Shown: one piece after another, positions 1 to 6,781 of the stretch
Layout of the letters: each line of letters begins with the position of its first letter
How positions within the stretch are numbered: position 1 is the first letter of the stretch
Source: JBGUXS01 sp045118155
Lineage (GTDB): Bacteria > Pseudomonadota > Alphaproteobacteria > CAAHEQ01 > UBA3637
Reading direction: 5' to 3'
Assembly (NCBI GenBank): GCA_045118155.1
Contig: JBGUXS010000049.1
Span: 1 to 23,126, forward strand
Length of the DNA: 23,126 bases
The notes under the pieces: generated by a model
The model's input: only the letters and a program-made list of their open reading frames with translations
What the model was told of the DNA's origin: nothing
Databases searched by the model: none
Position numbers and translations under genes: made by a program

Positions 1-1
1 T

Positions 2-2041
2 ATGTTAGATAATCTGTTTTCTTGTATTTTTATAGCCCCCGCCTTGGGGATTTTGGGGTTGTCGGTTGCAACGGCCATTTATTTTTACATTGCCCGTCAA
101 CCCAGTGGCACCCCGCGGATGGTAACGATTGAAAAACAAATCCATACAGGGGCGATGGCCTTTTTAAAGAAAGAATATCGGGTTTTGGCGTATTTTATCT
201 GGGCCATTTTTGTCTTGATTGCGCTGGGTTTAAATATCCAGACGGCTTTGTCTTTCCTAAGCGGGGCGATTACTTCTATTTTCGCCGGCTTCTTTGGAAT
301 GATGGCGGCCACCAAGGGAAATTCCCGAACGGCGCAAGCGGCTAAAACCCTTGGCTTAAAAGGGGCTTTGAATATTTCTTATTTTTCGGGGTCGGTTATG
401 GGATTATCCGTGGCTGGTTTAGGATTGTTGGGGTTGGGTGTGTTATACGCTATCTATGGACAGGAAGTTTCTACAATTCAGTATATTAACGGTTTTGCTA
501 TGGGGTGCAGTTCCATCGCCTTATTTGCCCGTGTTGGGGGCGGTATTTACACCAAAGCGGCTGATGTGGGATCTGACTTGGTCGGTAAAGTGGAAGCCGG
601 TATTCCCGAAGATGACCCACGGAACCCCGGTGTGATTGCCGATAATGTTGGGGATAATGTTGGGGATATTGCCGGGATGGGGGCGGATATTTATGAATCC
701 TATTGTGGGGCGATCATTGCTTCGTCTGCGATTGCTGCCACGATGAGCCGAGATTCCTTATTATCCTTAGGTGTTGAAAGGATGACCTTGTTGCAATTGC
801 CGTTGTTACTAGCGGTTATAGGTATGATTGCTTCCTTGTTTGGGGTAGGGTCAATGTGTTTCTTGAAAAACTTAAAACCGGCCAAAGCATTGCGGTATAC
901 AACTTTTTGTGCGGGTGGATTGTTTATCGTTCTAAGCTTGGGCTTAGTCTTGGGTATGCATTTGCCTGTACGTTTGTTTTGGGCCGTATTATCGGGTTTA
1001 GTGGTTGGAACGCTTATTGGGTTGTTTGCTGAATATTATACGTCGGGGCGTCCTGTGCGTAAGATTGCCCACCAAAGCCGGACAGGGGCGGCCACGGTTA
1101 TTATTTCTGGCTTATCTGTCGGGATGGCTAGCACTGTTTTGCCGGTCTTATGTATTTGTGTGGCGACGTTTATTGCTTATTATGCCGCCGGTATTTACGG
1201 GATTGGTATTTCCGCAGTCGGTATGTTAGCAACCGTTGGGGTGACCATGACGGTGGACGCTTATGGGCCAATTGCCGATAATGCCGGGGGGATTGCCGAA
1301 ATGTCGCATTTAGGTCCAGAAACTCGGTCTATTACGGATCATTTGGATTCTTTGGGAAATACGACCGCCGCTATTGGTAAAGGGTTTGCGATTGGGTCGG
1401 CGGCTTTGACGGCTTTGGCGTTGTTTGTGGCGTTTATTCAAGCCGCTAATTTAAGCCAAATTGACTTGGTCAATCCAATGGTTATTATTGGCACCTTTAT
1501 TGGGGGATGTATCCCGATGTTGGCCGCCGCCATGACGATGCAATCTGTGGGGAAAGCCGCCTATTCCATTGTGAAGGAAGTGCGCCATCAATTCCGTACA
1601 ATTAAGGGGTTATTAGAAGGGGCCCCAGGGGTTCAACCTAACACGGAACGGTGTGTGAGTATTGCAACCACCGCGGCCTTGCATGAAATGATTTTACCTG
1701 GGGTTTTGGCAATTTCTGCTCCGTTGGTTGTGGGGGCATTATTGGGTCGGGAAGCCCTTGGGGGTATGCTGTTAGGGGCTACTGTTGTTGGGGTGTTCTT
1801 GGCGCTCTTGATGTCCAATGCCGGGGGGGCTTGGGATAATGCCAAAAAGTATATTGAATGTGGTAAATTCGGGGGGAAGGGGACTGCCCCGCATAAAGCC
1901 ACCGTTGTAGGGGATACCGTGGGCGATCCGTTTAAGGATACGTCAGGTCCTGCTTTGAATATCTTAATCAAATTAATGATTATCGTTTCCTTGGTAATTG
2001 CCCCAATTTTGGCCGCCTATAACTGGAACGGATTATTTTAA
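2..2041 (+). CDS. hppA: Membrane-bound ion-pumping pyrophosphatase (K+-dependent type)
   Basis: Integral membrane pyrophosphatase that hydrolyses PPi and pumps H+ and/or Na+ across the inner membrane. The 679-residue frame is full family length and has many hydrophobic segments. The catalytic block at about residues 188-222 (DVGSDLVGKVEAG, EDDPRNPG, ADNVGDNVGD) binds Mg-PPi, and the C-terminal GDPFKDTSGPALNILIK motif is intact. The motif GNTTAAIGKG (452-461) has Ala456 and Gly459 where K+-independent enzymes carry Lys and Thr, so it looks K+-dependent. Glu232 in GADIYESY sits in the arrangement I associate with Na+-transporting members; pumped ion is inference. The ATG is at the second base of the window, so no ribosome-binding site is visible and a start further upstream cannot be excluded. 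A hairpin follows the stop. Confidence 0.95.
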   Translation: MLDNLFSCIFIAPALGILGLSVATAIYFYIARQPSGTPRMVTIEKQIHTGAMAFLKKEYRVLAYFIWAIFVLIALGLNIQTALSFLSGAITSIFAGFFGMMAATKGNSRTAQAAKTLGLKGALNISYFSGSVMGLSVAGLGLLGLGVLYAIYGQEVSTIQYINGFAMGCSSIALFARVGGGIYTKAADVGSDLVGKVEAGIPEDDPRNPGVIADNVGDNVGDIAGMGADIYESYCGAIIASSAIAATMSRDSLLSLGVERMTLLQLPLLLAVIGMIASLFGVGSMCFLKNLKPAKALRYTTFCAGGLFIVLSLGLVLGMHLPVRLFWAVLSGLVVGTLIGLFAEYYTSGRPVRKIAHQSRTGAATVIISGLSVGMASTVLPVLCICVATFIAYYAAGIYGIGISAVGMLATVGVTMTVDAYGPIADNAGGIAEMSHLGPETRSITDHLDSLGNTTAAIGKGFAIGSAALTALALFVAFIQAANLSQIDLVNPMVIIGTFIGGCIPMLAAAMTMQSVGKAAYSIVKEVRHQFRTIKGLLEGAPGVQPNTERCVSIATTAALHEMILPGVLAISAPLVVGALLGREALGGMLLGATVVGVFLALLMSNAGGAWDNAKKYIECGKFGGKGTAPHKATVVGDTVGDPFKDTSGPALNILIKLMIIVSLVIAPILAAYNWNGLF

Positions 2042-2069
2042 TTTGTTTTGATGAAAAACACTTTTTTTG

Positions 2070-2097
2070 ACGCCGGTCTTTATCTAAAGGTCGGCGT
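2070..2097 (+). terminator. Hairpin terminator after hppA
   Basis: A 28-base hairpin with about 13 pairs (ACGCCG paired with CGGCGT, two GT wobbles, then CTTTA with TAAAG) and a 2-base tip lies 30 bases after the hppA stop. It is followed by TATTATTT rather than a clean T run, so termination may be imperfect. Confidence 0.6.
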
Positions 2098-2176
2098 TAT
2101 TATTTGTGCTAAATTTCTATTTTGACCTTGAAATATTCTATGGAATGGACTAAGAATAGGTCATGAACTGGCAAGA

Positions 2177-2182
2177 AAGGAG
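2177..2182 (+). promoter_or_regulatory. Ribosome-binding site that selects a GTG start
   Basis: AAGGAG ends 6 bases before the GTG at 2189 and 15 bases before the in-frame ATG at 2198. Spacing therefore favours GTG as the start codon of the EGF-like gene. Confidence 0.6.
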
Positions 2183-2188
2183 ATAAAA

Positions 2189-2578
2189 GTGAACTGTATG
2201 AAATGGAATATCCCTTTTGGTCGTACCCTATTTATTTTGGGGATATTGTTCGTTGGGCACGGGTACGCCACTGATAGACATTCCTTTCCGATTATACGCA
2301 GGCCCGATCGTTCACAAACAAAGGCCATTAATCCCACTGTTCAAGAAATAAAAGACAAAATGCCCAAAAAAGTGACGTATAACTTTTGTCGTAAAGATGA
2401 AGATTGTCCACAGCCGAATTGCCTTGATTGCGGGGCTGTATGTGTGAAAAATAAATGTGTATCTGTCAGTTGTAAGGAACATGGAACTTATGATTGGCAG
2501 GAACGCAAGTGTATCTGTCACAAAGGGTACGCAGGACAATATTGCGAAAAGAAAAAAGTAAGAAAGCGTAGGAAATAA
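2189..2578 (+). CDS. Small secreted Cys-rich protein with EGF-like motif
   Basis: I recognise no named family for this 129-residue protein. It starts with a basic and hydrophobic signal peptide (about residues 1-27, likely cut after GYA). The mature part has a linker rich in basic residues and then ten cysteines at 67, 73, 78, 81, 85, 90, 95, 108, 110 and 119. The last four follow the second half of an EGF-like module (C-x12-C-x-C-x8-C, with KGYAGQYCE), and the tail KKKVRKRRK is strongly basic. Disulfide-bonded export to periplasm or outside is inferred. GTG start is chosen on AAGGAG spacing; ATG at 2198 is the alternative. It stands alone, and its 3' end faces the next gene across a shared bidirectional terminator. 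EGF-like folds are uncommon in proteobacteria. Confidence 0.7.
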   Translation: MNCMKWNIPFGRTLFILGILFVGHGYATDRHSFPIIRRPDRSQTKAINPTVQEIKDKMPKKVTYNFCRKDEDCPQPNCLDCGAVCVKNKCVSVSCKEHGTYDWQERKCICHKGYAGQYCEKKKVRKRRK

Positions 2579-2669
2579 ATCTTACCCCCTTTCCATTTCT
2601 TTTGACTAAGAAGGGGAAGGTCAATCAAAACACCTTCTGCCTTTTGGAAAAATCCATCAGGTTGTCTTG

Positions 2670-2694
2670 AAAAAGCTGTTTTAAACGGCTTTTT
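2670..2694. terminator. Bidirectional terminator between convergent genes
   Basis: A near-perfect 25-base hairpin, AAAAAGC to GCTTTTT with GTTT/AAAC inside, supplies a T run on both strands. It lies between the EGF-like gene (+) and the His-rich protein gene (-), 3 bases beyond the latter's stop. Confidence 0.7.
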
Positions 2695-2696
2695 GT

Positions 2697-3038
2697 TTAA
2701 TAGTATCTGTAATAGTGTCTCGCGTATCTGATAGGGCGTCTTGATCTGTGATGACGCGGTTCCCTAATCACAACGGTTTCACGAACGACCACGGGTTCGG
2801 GTTCAACAACGTATAGGGGTTCTTCTATAACGACCGTTCGTGCTGGGGTTAAAGTACTTTGGACGACTGCCCCGACGAGACCTGCCACCGCCCCGCCTAC
2901 AGCCGCCGCGACCACAGCATTACCATGATGGTGATGAGGTTTTGCATTCGCCGGACAAATAGGCGCAAAAGCAACTGCGCTAGCTAAACAAAACACAATA
3001 GCGTGTTTTTTTATATGAAAAGTTTTGTTCTCAGTCAT
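2697..3038 (-). CDS. Exported His/Val/Arg-rich small protein with glycine-zipper-like segment
   Basis: No named family recognised. The start chosen is the ATG at 3038, which has a perfect AGGAGGT just upstream, giving 113 residues; an in-frame extension to 3089 would overlap the promoter and lacks a ribosome-binding site. A signal peptide (basic HIKKH, hydrophobic core, cleavage near PANA/K at about residue 33) is followed by HHHH, a Gly/Ala-rich stretch AAVGGAVAGLVGAVV resembling glycine-zipper membrane segments, then a Val/Glu/Pro repeat (VVIEEP, VVEPEP, VVIREP) and a tail rich in Arg, His and Tyr ending YYRYY. It is probably an envelope-associated structural or metal/polyanion-contacting protein, but that is a guess. 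A good promoter sits directly upstream. Confidence 0.75.
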   Translation of the reverse strand: MTENKTFHIKKHAIVFCLASAVAFAPICPANAKPHHHHGNAVVAAAVGGAVAGLVGAVVQSTLTPARTVVIEEPLYVVEPEPVVVRETVVIREPRHHRSRRPIRYARHYYRYY

Positions 3039-3061
3039 GTTGTACCTCCTTGAACACCCGT

Positions 3062-3089
3062 AGTATATCCAAAATATCCATTTTGTCAA
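3062..3089 (-). promoter_or_regulatory. Sigma-70-type promoter for the His-rich exported protein
   Basis: On the minus strand TTGACA (3084-3089) and TATACT (3062-3067) are separated by 16 bases. The -35 is perfect and the -10 matches 5 of 6. It lies about 25 bases upstream of the chosen ATG. Confidence 0.75.
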
Positions 3090-3137
3090 TTAAAACAGGG
3101 AAATGCTTATTTTACAATAAGTTATGTTGTTTTTTTG

Positions 3138-3857
3138 CTAACGATTTGTTTTAATCTTTTTTTGTTGGAACTCTGCTTTTGCCCGATTTAGGTACTGGAT
3201 AAAATCGTTGTTTGCATGCAACTGGTTGATAAGGATAGATGTGATAAGTCTGGCAGCATCAACATCACTTTGAAAATGGAACCCAACAATAACACGGCTT
3301 TCACCATATTCAAAGCCCCGTGTTAAAATTTCGTTTTGACGATCGGGATTAATTTCGGCCAAAACCAAAGCAATTGCCCAGCCCATTGTTGTATGTCCCG
3401 ACGGATAAGAAGAATTGTCCCTTAACGCTTCTTCATCTTTTGGTAAGGGTGTCGGTTCGTTAAATTGCACAAAAGGTCTAGCGCGCATAATACGACTTTT
3501 TTCTTTATCTTTGCATAAACAGGCTGTTGTCAGTGTTCTATCCAGAAAAGCCCAAATTTCTGGTGTGTTTTTAGGGGAAATTTCCATGCCGAAAGGTTCA
3601 GAATAAATCTTAGAAAAATAGTCTAGCGTATGCGCCGCATCTTCTATAGCTTGTTTCCCACGTTCAGTATCACGCATACTTTTGCCCCATTGATAACGTT
3701 GCCAATCGTTGTAAAAGGCAGCGTCTGTTGGTTTGGGGGGTAAGGGAAGGAATTTTGCCCCTGTTGGCATTTCATCTGCTGTCAAAAAAGGAGTGACGGT
3801 TGCATGGCAAGCCGAATAGACGAATGCTAAGAATAAAACGATCAATATTTTTTTCAT
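3138..3857 (-). CDS. Class A (PAP2-type) non-specific acid phosphatase
   Basis: Periplasmic phosphomonoesterase of the vanadium haloperoxidase/PAP2 fold, releasing phosphate from organic esters. The full signature is present: K120-x6-R127-P128, PSGH at 152-155, and S187-R188-x5-H194-x3-D198. His194 is the expected phospho-enzyme nucleophile and His155 the acid/base. A signal peptide occupies residues 1 to about 19 (cleavage near CHA/T). The length of 239 is normal for class A enzymes such as PhoN or PhoC, and the SYPSGHT context is class A rather than a lipid phosphatase. The ATG at 3857 has GAGGGG upstream. It stands apart from phoB (20451), so phosphate regulation cannot be claimed from the sequence. 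Confidence 0.9.
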   Translation of the reverse strand: MKKILIVLFLAFVYSACHATVTPFLTADEMPTGAKFLPLPPKPTDAAFYNDWQRYQWGKSMRDTERGKQAIEDAAHTLDYFSKIYSEPFGMEISPKNTPEIWAFLDRTLTTACLCKDKEKSRIMRARPFVQFNEPTPLPKDEEALRDNSSYPSGHTTMGWAIALVLAEINPDRQNEILTRGFEYGESRVIVGFHFQSDVDAARLITSILINQLHANNDFIQYLNRAKAEFQQKKIKTNR

Positions 3858-3999
3858 TTTTCCCCTCTTTAAAAATTCTGTGGTATGACAAGGATTCTAA
3901 TACAAGTTCTTAACTGATTTCAATAAAAATTTATTTTGTGGTGTAAGATGGGGGGAAAAGAGAGTTGTTATGTAATTTTTGAGCTGATTCTATACTATA

Positions 4000-4028
4000 T
4001 TGACATCCGATACGATTATTAGTAAACT
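4000..4028 (+). promoter_or_regulatory. Putative promoter of the NADAR gene
   Basis: TTGACA (4000-4005) is followed after 17 bases by TAAACT (4023-4028, 4 of 6). The start of transcription would fall very close to the ribosome-binding site at 4034-4039. TATACT at 3991-3996 is an alternative -10 with a poor -35. Confidence 0.4.
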
Positions 4029-4047
4029 ACTTCAGGAGGGTATTATA

Positions 4048-4506
4048 ATGACAAAAGAAATAAGATTTTGTAAGCCCGAAGGGGAATATTGGTTTTTGTC
4101 GCCACTGGCTGGTTTCCCAATAAAAATGGCAGTGGATGGTGCGGATTATGTTTTCCCAAGCGTTGAACATTACTATCAAGCGATGAAATTTTATGCGTCA
4201 GACAAAAGATTTGATGTTATTTTAAAAATAAAAAATCCTGATGAAGCACGCTTGCTTACTAAGACACCCGAATATAAAATAAATCGCAGAAAAGATTTTG
4301 ATACCAACAAATTTGATATTATGGAAAAAGCTTTATATGCCAAATTTATTCAGAATCCTGATGCAGCAGAATTGTTAAAATCCACAGGTGATGCCATATT
4401 GATAAAATCATGCCCTGTATGTTATAAATGTGGCTTTGGAGAAGGCAGCGGTATGAATCGCATAGGTAAAGTTTTAATGAAAATTAGGGCAGAAATCCAA
4501 AAATAA
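4048..4506 (+). CDS. NADAR (YbiA/DUF1768) family N-glycosidase-like protein
   Basis: Soluble 152-residue protein of the NADAR family, whose members cleave N-glycosidic bonds: YbiA-like proteins act on riboflavin intermediates and others remove ADP-ribose from guanine. Visible family landmarks are FPSVEHYYQAMKF (36-48), with the conserved Glu40, then ALYAKFIQNPDAAELLKSTGD (about 95-115) and the C-terminal GEGSGMNRIGKVLMKIR. The start is the ATG at 4048, preceded by AGGAGG at 4034-4039; a longer frame from a TTG at 4000 overlaps the promoter and is not used. It is AT-rich and ends 10 bases before the first tRNA-Gln-like repeat, so it may belong to the accessory region. The substrate cannot be read from the sequence. 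Confidence 0.85.
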   Translation: MTKEIRFCKPEGEYWFLSPLAGFPIKMAVDGADYVFPSVEHYYQAMKFYASDKRFDVILKIKNPDEARLLTKTPEYKINRRKDFDTNKFDIMEKALYAKFIQNPDAAELLKSTGDAILIKSCPVCYKCGFGEGSGMNRIGKVLMKIRAEIQK

Positions 4507-4516
4507 AATCTTCTCA

Positions 4517-4647
4517 TGGTTCGGGTGGCTGGATTGCTCGGGGTAAGACCCCTCGTCCTCGTTGCACTCGGACCGCCTAACGGCGTCGTTCGCTTGCGCT
4601 CACCGAACCAACGATCCGTTGGCTCTTCATCCAGCACACCCTAGCCA
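4517..4647. repeat. Fold-back repeat, copy 1, with tRNA-Gln-like ends
   Basis: A 131-base unit. Its left end TGGTTCGGGTGGCTGGATT matches 17 of 19 bases of the 3' end of tRNA-Gln (minus orientation). Its right end, ATCCAGCACACCCTAGCCA, is an imperfect inverted copy of the left. Inside are hairpins GGGGT/ACCCC (4540-4552), CGCC/GGCG (4574-4585) and CCAACG/CGTTGG (4608-4622). The 20-mer CCGAACCAACGATCCGTTGG (4603-4622) recurs exactly in copy 2. It carries no credible gene. Confidence 0.7.
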
Positions 4648-4661
4648 ATAAAAAAAAACCT

Positions 4662-4695
4662 TGGGGTGGCTGGATTGAGCGTGCAATTCTCGAAC
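4662..4695 (-). repeat. tRNA-Gln 3'-end-like fragment at left edge of the cargo
   Basis: TGGGGTGGCTGGATT (4662-4676) is identical to 15 bases of the tRNA-Gln 3' region. It is followed after 9 bases by ATTCTCGAAC (4686-4695), which resembles the T-loop ATTCGAAC. The protease stop codon begins only 5 bases later. Confidence 0.6.
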
Positions 4696-4699
4696 TAGA

Positions 4700-5617
4700 T
4701 TATGGATTGTCTAAATTACTAAAATCGTTAGTCAGCATCATCAGATTATCGGCAATACTATCTGAAGAAAAGGCATATCCTATACCAACATTAGCTGAAC
4801 GTTCCATTTGGGATATCAGTATTTTAAAACAATCAGAACAAACATCTTTAACATTTATTTGAGATTTTATTTTTTTAAAATAATCAGTAAATCCATTTTC
4901 TTTGCGAGATACAATGCCTATGATTTTTCCTGTTTTAACATCTATTAAAGGACCTCCTGAATGACCATTATTTATATTACCATCAATTTGGTAAACTGTA
5001 ACATCATTCTTTTTATAAATAGACGATATTATTCCTTTATGCAAACTTAGATTTTCTTTTCCAAATGGATATCCAAAAAAGCATACTTCATCACCTATTT
5101 TTACATGATTGTCAGAAAGAAATTCTAAAGGCTTATAAGTTATATTTTTAAATGTTTTTATAGTTTGTCCATTTGATAAAGTAACTTCTTCTAGTTGTTC
5201 TGGATCAATATTAATCCGATTGAAGTGTAGTATTATATAGTCATTATATATATCTTCAGAATAATATCCTGTTCGAGAATTTAATATTTCATTTTTTTCA
5301 TATTTAAATGCCCCAATCATTAAATCTGTTACAGGTGTGTTTCCAGATTTGCAAAAAACATCTGAAGGAATAATACGAGTATTATATAAGAAAGTCCACA
5401 ATTGATATGGAATGTCATTTATTATTGGTAAAACATTTTTGAAGATATGAAAGTTTGTAATTAGGTAATTACCAACAAAAAAACCTGTTCCGGATATATG
5501 CATAAAATTTGAATTGTCTAATTTAATATTTTGATCTTTAATCTTTTTTAAATCTGGAAATAATTCCAATCTCACTATGTATGGTGCATATGATTTGAAA
5601 ATATCATGTAATTCCAT
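4700..5617 (-). CDS. Cytoplasmic trypsin-like serine protease
   Basis: S1-fold (chymotrypsin/trypsin-like) peptidase of 305 residues with no signal peptide or membrane segment, hence probably cytoplasmic. The catalytic triad is visible: His57 in GTGFFVGNYLITNFHI, Asp126 in NDYIIL, and Ser220 in NNGHSGGPLID, with the usual oxyanion-hole Gly218. FFGYPFG (180-186) before the Ser block is typical of stand-alone trypsin-like domains in bacteria. No PDZ domain or other partner domain is evident; the C-terminal 60 residues are unassigned. The start is the ATG at 5617 with AAGGA 8 bases upstream; a TTG further up is less likely. It lies 43 bases downstream of the GIY-YIG gene on the same strand and is much more AT-rich than the core genes around it. 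A regulatory or defence-effector role is inferred, not shown. Confidence 0.85.
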   Translation of the reverse strand: MELHDIFKSYAPYIVRLELFPDLKKIKDQNIKLDNSNFMHISGTGFFVGNYLITNFHIFKNVLPIINDIPYQLWTFLYNTRIIPSDVFCKSGNTPVTDLMIGAFKYEKNEILNSRTGYYSEDIYNDYIILHFNRINIDPEQLEEVTLSNGQTIKTFKNITYKPLEFLSDNHVKIGDEVCFFGYPFGKENLSLHKGIISSIYKKNDVTVYQIDGNINNGHSGGPLIDVKTGKIIGIVSRKENGFTDYFKKIKSQINVKDVCSDCFKILISQMERSANVGIGYAFSSDSIADNLMMLTNDFSNLDNP

Positions 5618-5660
5618 CTTATTAATCCTTTTACACAATATACAATGAGTATCATATAAA

Positions 5661-6497
5661 TTAAGAATGTTTTCTTTCTAATTCGTCAAGAGTTTTTCCT
5701 TCGCTATTTTTCCATTCCAGCCAACCATTGGCTCTTCTGCCTAACACAATAGCAGCCGCAGAAGATACAGATGCAAAGAGTTTGTTTTCTTGTAGAATGT
5801 AATGGTCATCTTGTTTCTTCAATAATCCAGAAGCAATCATTTCATCTCGTTGAGATAACTTATCAGTTCCTGGATGCAATTCTAGTTTACAAATGGAGCC
5901 TTTATACAATAAAAATCCTTCTTCTGTATATTCTCCTTTGCCTATATTGTTATATTTATCAGAGCATACGAAAATATCTTTTTCTGACTTCTCATGACTT
6001 TCTAAAGGTTGAAAACATTTTAATCCTAATGTTGATAAAAGAATTTCAATTGTTTGAATATAATAAGATAATTCAGAAAGGATTTCTTCTGTAAGATTAG
6101 GACATTTTGGTAACTGTTTATTCTCATTCATGATAGCTTGATTTAAATCATGTGCTTTTTTTACGAAATAATACTCAAGATAGCTGTTATGAGCATCATT
6201 GAATCCAGTTTCATCTTTTAGCCTAATTGCGAAAAGCATATTCCAAAAATCTTTTTTATTATCATGGGAATAGGTTCTGCTTTTAACATCACCTTTACCA
6301 ATATAAATTTCAGGTTTTTCAACTTTAAGACTGTCAACTAAAATGTAAACACCATTAAATGCCAGCAATTTATTGTTTTCGGAAAGAGACGCTCTCGGTA
6401 TTTGAATTATTTCAACTTTATCAGTAGTTATTGAGGCTTTTTTCACACCTTTAGGATTTCCATCTGGCAAGAATATTTGAATTGTTTTTCCCGGCAT
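5661..6497 (-). CDS. GIY-YIG nuclease-like protein with C-terminal DUF4357
   Basis: A 278-residue protein with a nuclease-like domain at about 45-165 and a DUF4357-type C-terminus at about 235-275 (SAAAIVLGRRANGWLEWKN, then GKTLDEL). GIY-YIG landmarks are Gly49-Val-Tyr51, Tyr65-Ile-Gly67, Arg74 and a candidate metal-binding Glu108 in NSYLEYYF, so the active site looks intact. An N-terminal strand-rich segment (KTIQIFLPDGNPKGV) precedes it, as in other proteins of this layout. The biological target is unknown; such proteins are common in accessory DNA. ATG at 6497 has AAAGGA upstream and a TATAAT -10 further up. It probably forms a two-gene operon with the protease downstream. Strong AT bias suggests acquisition from elsewhere. 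Confidence 0.85.
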   Translation of the reverse strand: MPGKTIQIFLPDGNPKGVKKASITTDKVEIIQIPRASLSENNKLLAFNGVYILVDSLKVEKPEIYIGKGDVKSRTYSHDNKKDFWNMLFAIRLKDETGFNDAHNSYLEYYFVKKAHDLNQAIMNENKQLPKCPNLTEEILSELSYYIQTIEILLSTLGLKCFQPLESHEKSEKDIFVCSDKYNNIGKGEYTEEGFLLYKGSICKLELHPGTDKLSQRDEMIASGLLKKQDDHYILQENKLFASVSSAAAIVLGRRANGWLEWKNSEGKTLDELERKHS

Positions 6498-6517
6498 TAT
6501 TAGTTCCTTTGATTTAT

Positions 6518-6545
6518 ATTATATATAACTTCATATTAACTTGAA
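6518..6545 (-). promoter_or_regulatory. Putative promoter of the GIY-YIG/protease operon
   Basis: On the minus strand a perfect TATAAT (6518-6523) is preceded at 16 bases by TTCAAG (6540-6545, 3 of 6). The surroundings are very AT-rich, so a chance match is possible. Confidence 0.45.
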
Positions 6546-6595
6546 AATTTTTCAATGCAACTAAAATCATGGTTCTTTTTAACAAAAGCACCCAT

Positions 6596-6618
6596 GGGCG
6601 GCCGGATATAATTCGAAC
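6596..6618 (-). repeat. Degenerate tRNA-Gln 3'-end-like fragment, right edge of cargo
   Basis: GGGCGGCCGGAT (6596-6607) followed after 3 bases by ATTCGAAC (6611-6618) resembles the tRNA-Gln segment GGGGTGGCTGG-ATTCGAAC with a small insertion. Orientation is the same as the intact tRNA. Weak but in a telling position. Confidence 0.4.
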
Positions 6619-6670
6619 TCAAGTATTTGATTTTTAAGGAAACTCATTGCAAAAAGTTCGAAGATTATCC

Positions 6671-6708
6671 GGGGTGTGGCATATTTGGTATCAAACATTC
6701 GAACCAGC
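6671..6708 (-). repeat. Second degenerate tRNA-Gln-like fragment
   Basis: GGGGTGTGGC (6671-6680) and ATTCGAACCAGC (6697-6708) resemble the two halves of the tRNA-Gln T-arm/acceptor region, separated by 16 unrelated bases. Same orientation as the intact tRNA. Confidence 0.4.
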
Positions 6709-6730
6709 TTAAATGCTTGTAAATAAAAGA

Positions 6731-6754
6731 AAAAGTCATCATTTTAGATGACTT
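6731..6754 (-). terminator. Rho-independent terminator (minus strand)
   Basis: AAGTCATC (6733-6740) pairs with GATGACTT (6747-6754) around a 6-base loop. Read on the minus strand it is followed by TTTTCTTTTATTT. It lies 8 bases beyond the tRNA-like end at 6763, the usual position of a tRNA terminator, suggesting this was once the original tRNA-Gln 3' flank. Confidence 0.65.
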
Positions 6755-6762
6755 GTGCGGTT

Positions 6763-6781
6763 TGGCTGGGGTGGCTGGATT
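6763..6781 (-). repeat. Exact 19-bp copy of the tRNA-Gln 3' end (candidate att site)
   Basis: TGGCTGGGGTGGCTGGATT here is identical to 6938-6956 inside the tRNA-Gln gene, in the same orientation, 175 bases apart. It includes the CCA end, the acceptor strand and part of the T-arm. This is the pattern of a direct repeat left by insertion at a tRNA 3' end. Confidence 0.7.

Larger units (their letters stand above)
4517..6781. mobile_element. Putative small genomic island at tRNA-Gln without integrase
   Basis: The stretch between the outer repeat copies (4517-4695 and 6596-6956) holds two AT-rich genes and is bracketed by segments matching the 3' end of the tRNA-Gln gene at 6938-7012, all in the same orientation. 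Repeated tRNA 3' ends are what tRNA-targeting integrases leave behind, but no integrase, transposase or relaxase is in the window. This could be a decayed or satellite element, or an island moved by recombination between the repeats. Exact ends are uncertain. Confidence 0.45.

Noticed and set aside
1633..1971. 112-codon minus-strand frame inside hppA
   Set aside because: Lies entirely opposite the conserved pyrophosphatase C-terminus and has no signals of its own.
4422..4637. Minus-strand frame of 71 codons with protein-like Arg/Thr/Pro-rich sequence
   Set aside because: It is the translation of fold-back repeat copy 1 and the tail of the NADAR gene; no ribosome-binding site, and such peptides are known artefacts of tRNA-like repeats.
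4517..6781. Search for an integrase, transposase or CRISPR array in the island
   Set aside because: No such gene or regularly spaced repeat array is present; the repeats are too few, too variable and tRNA-like.
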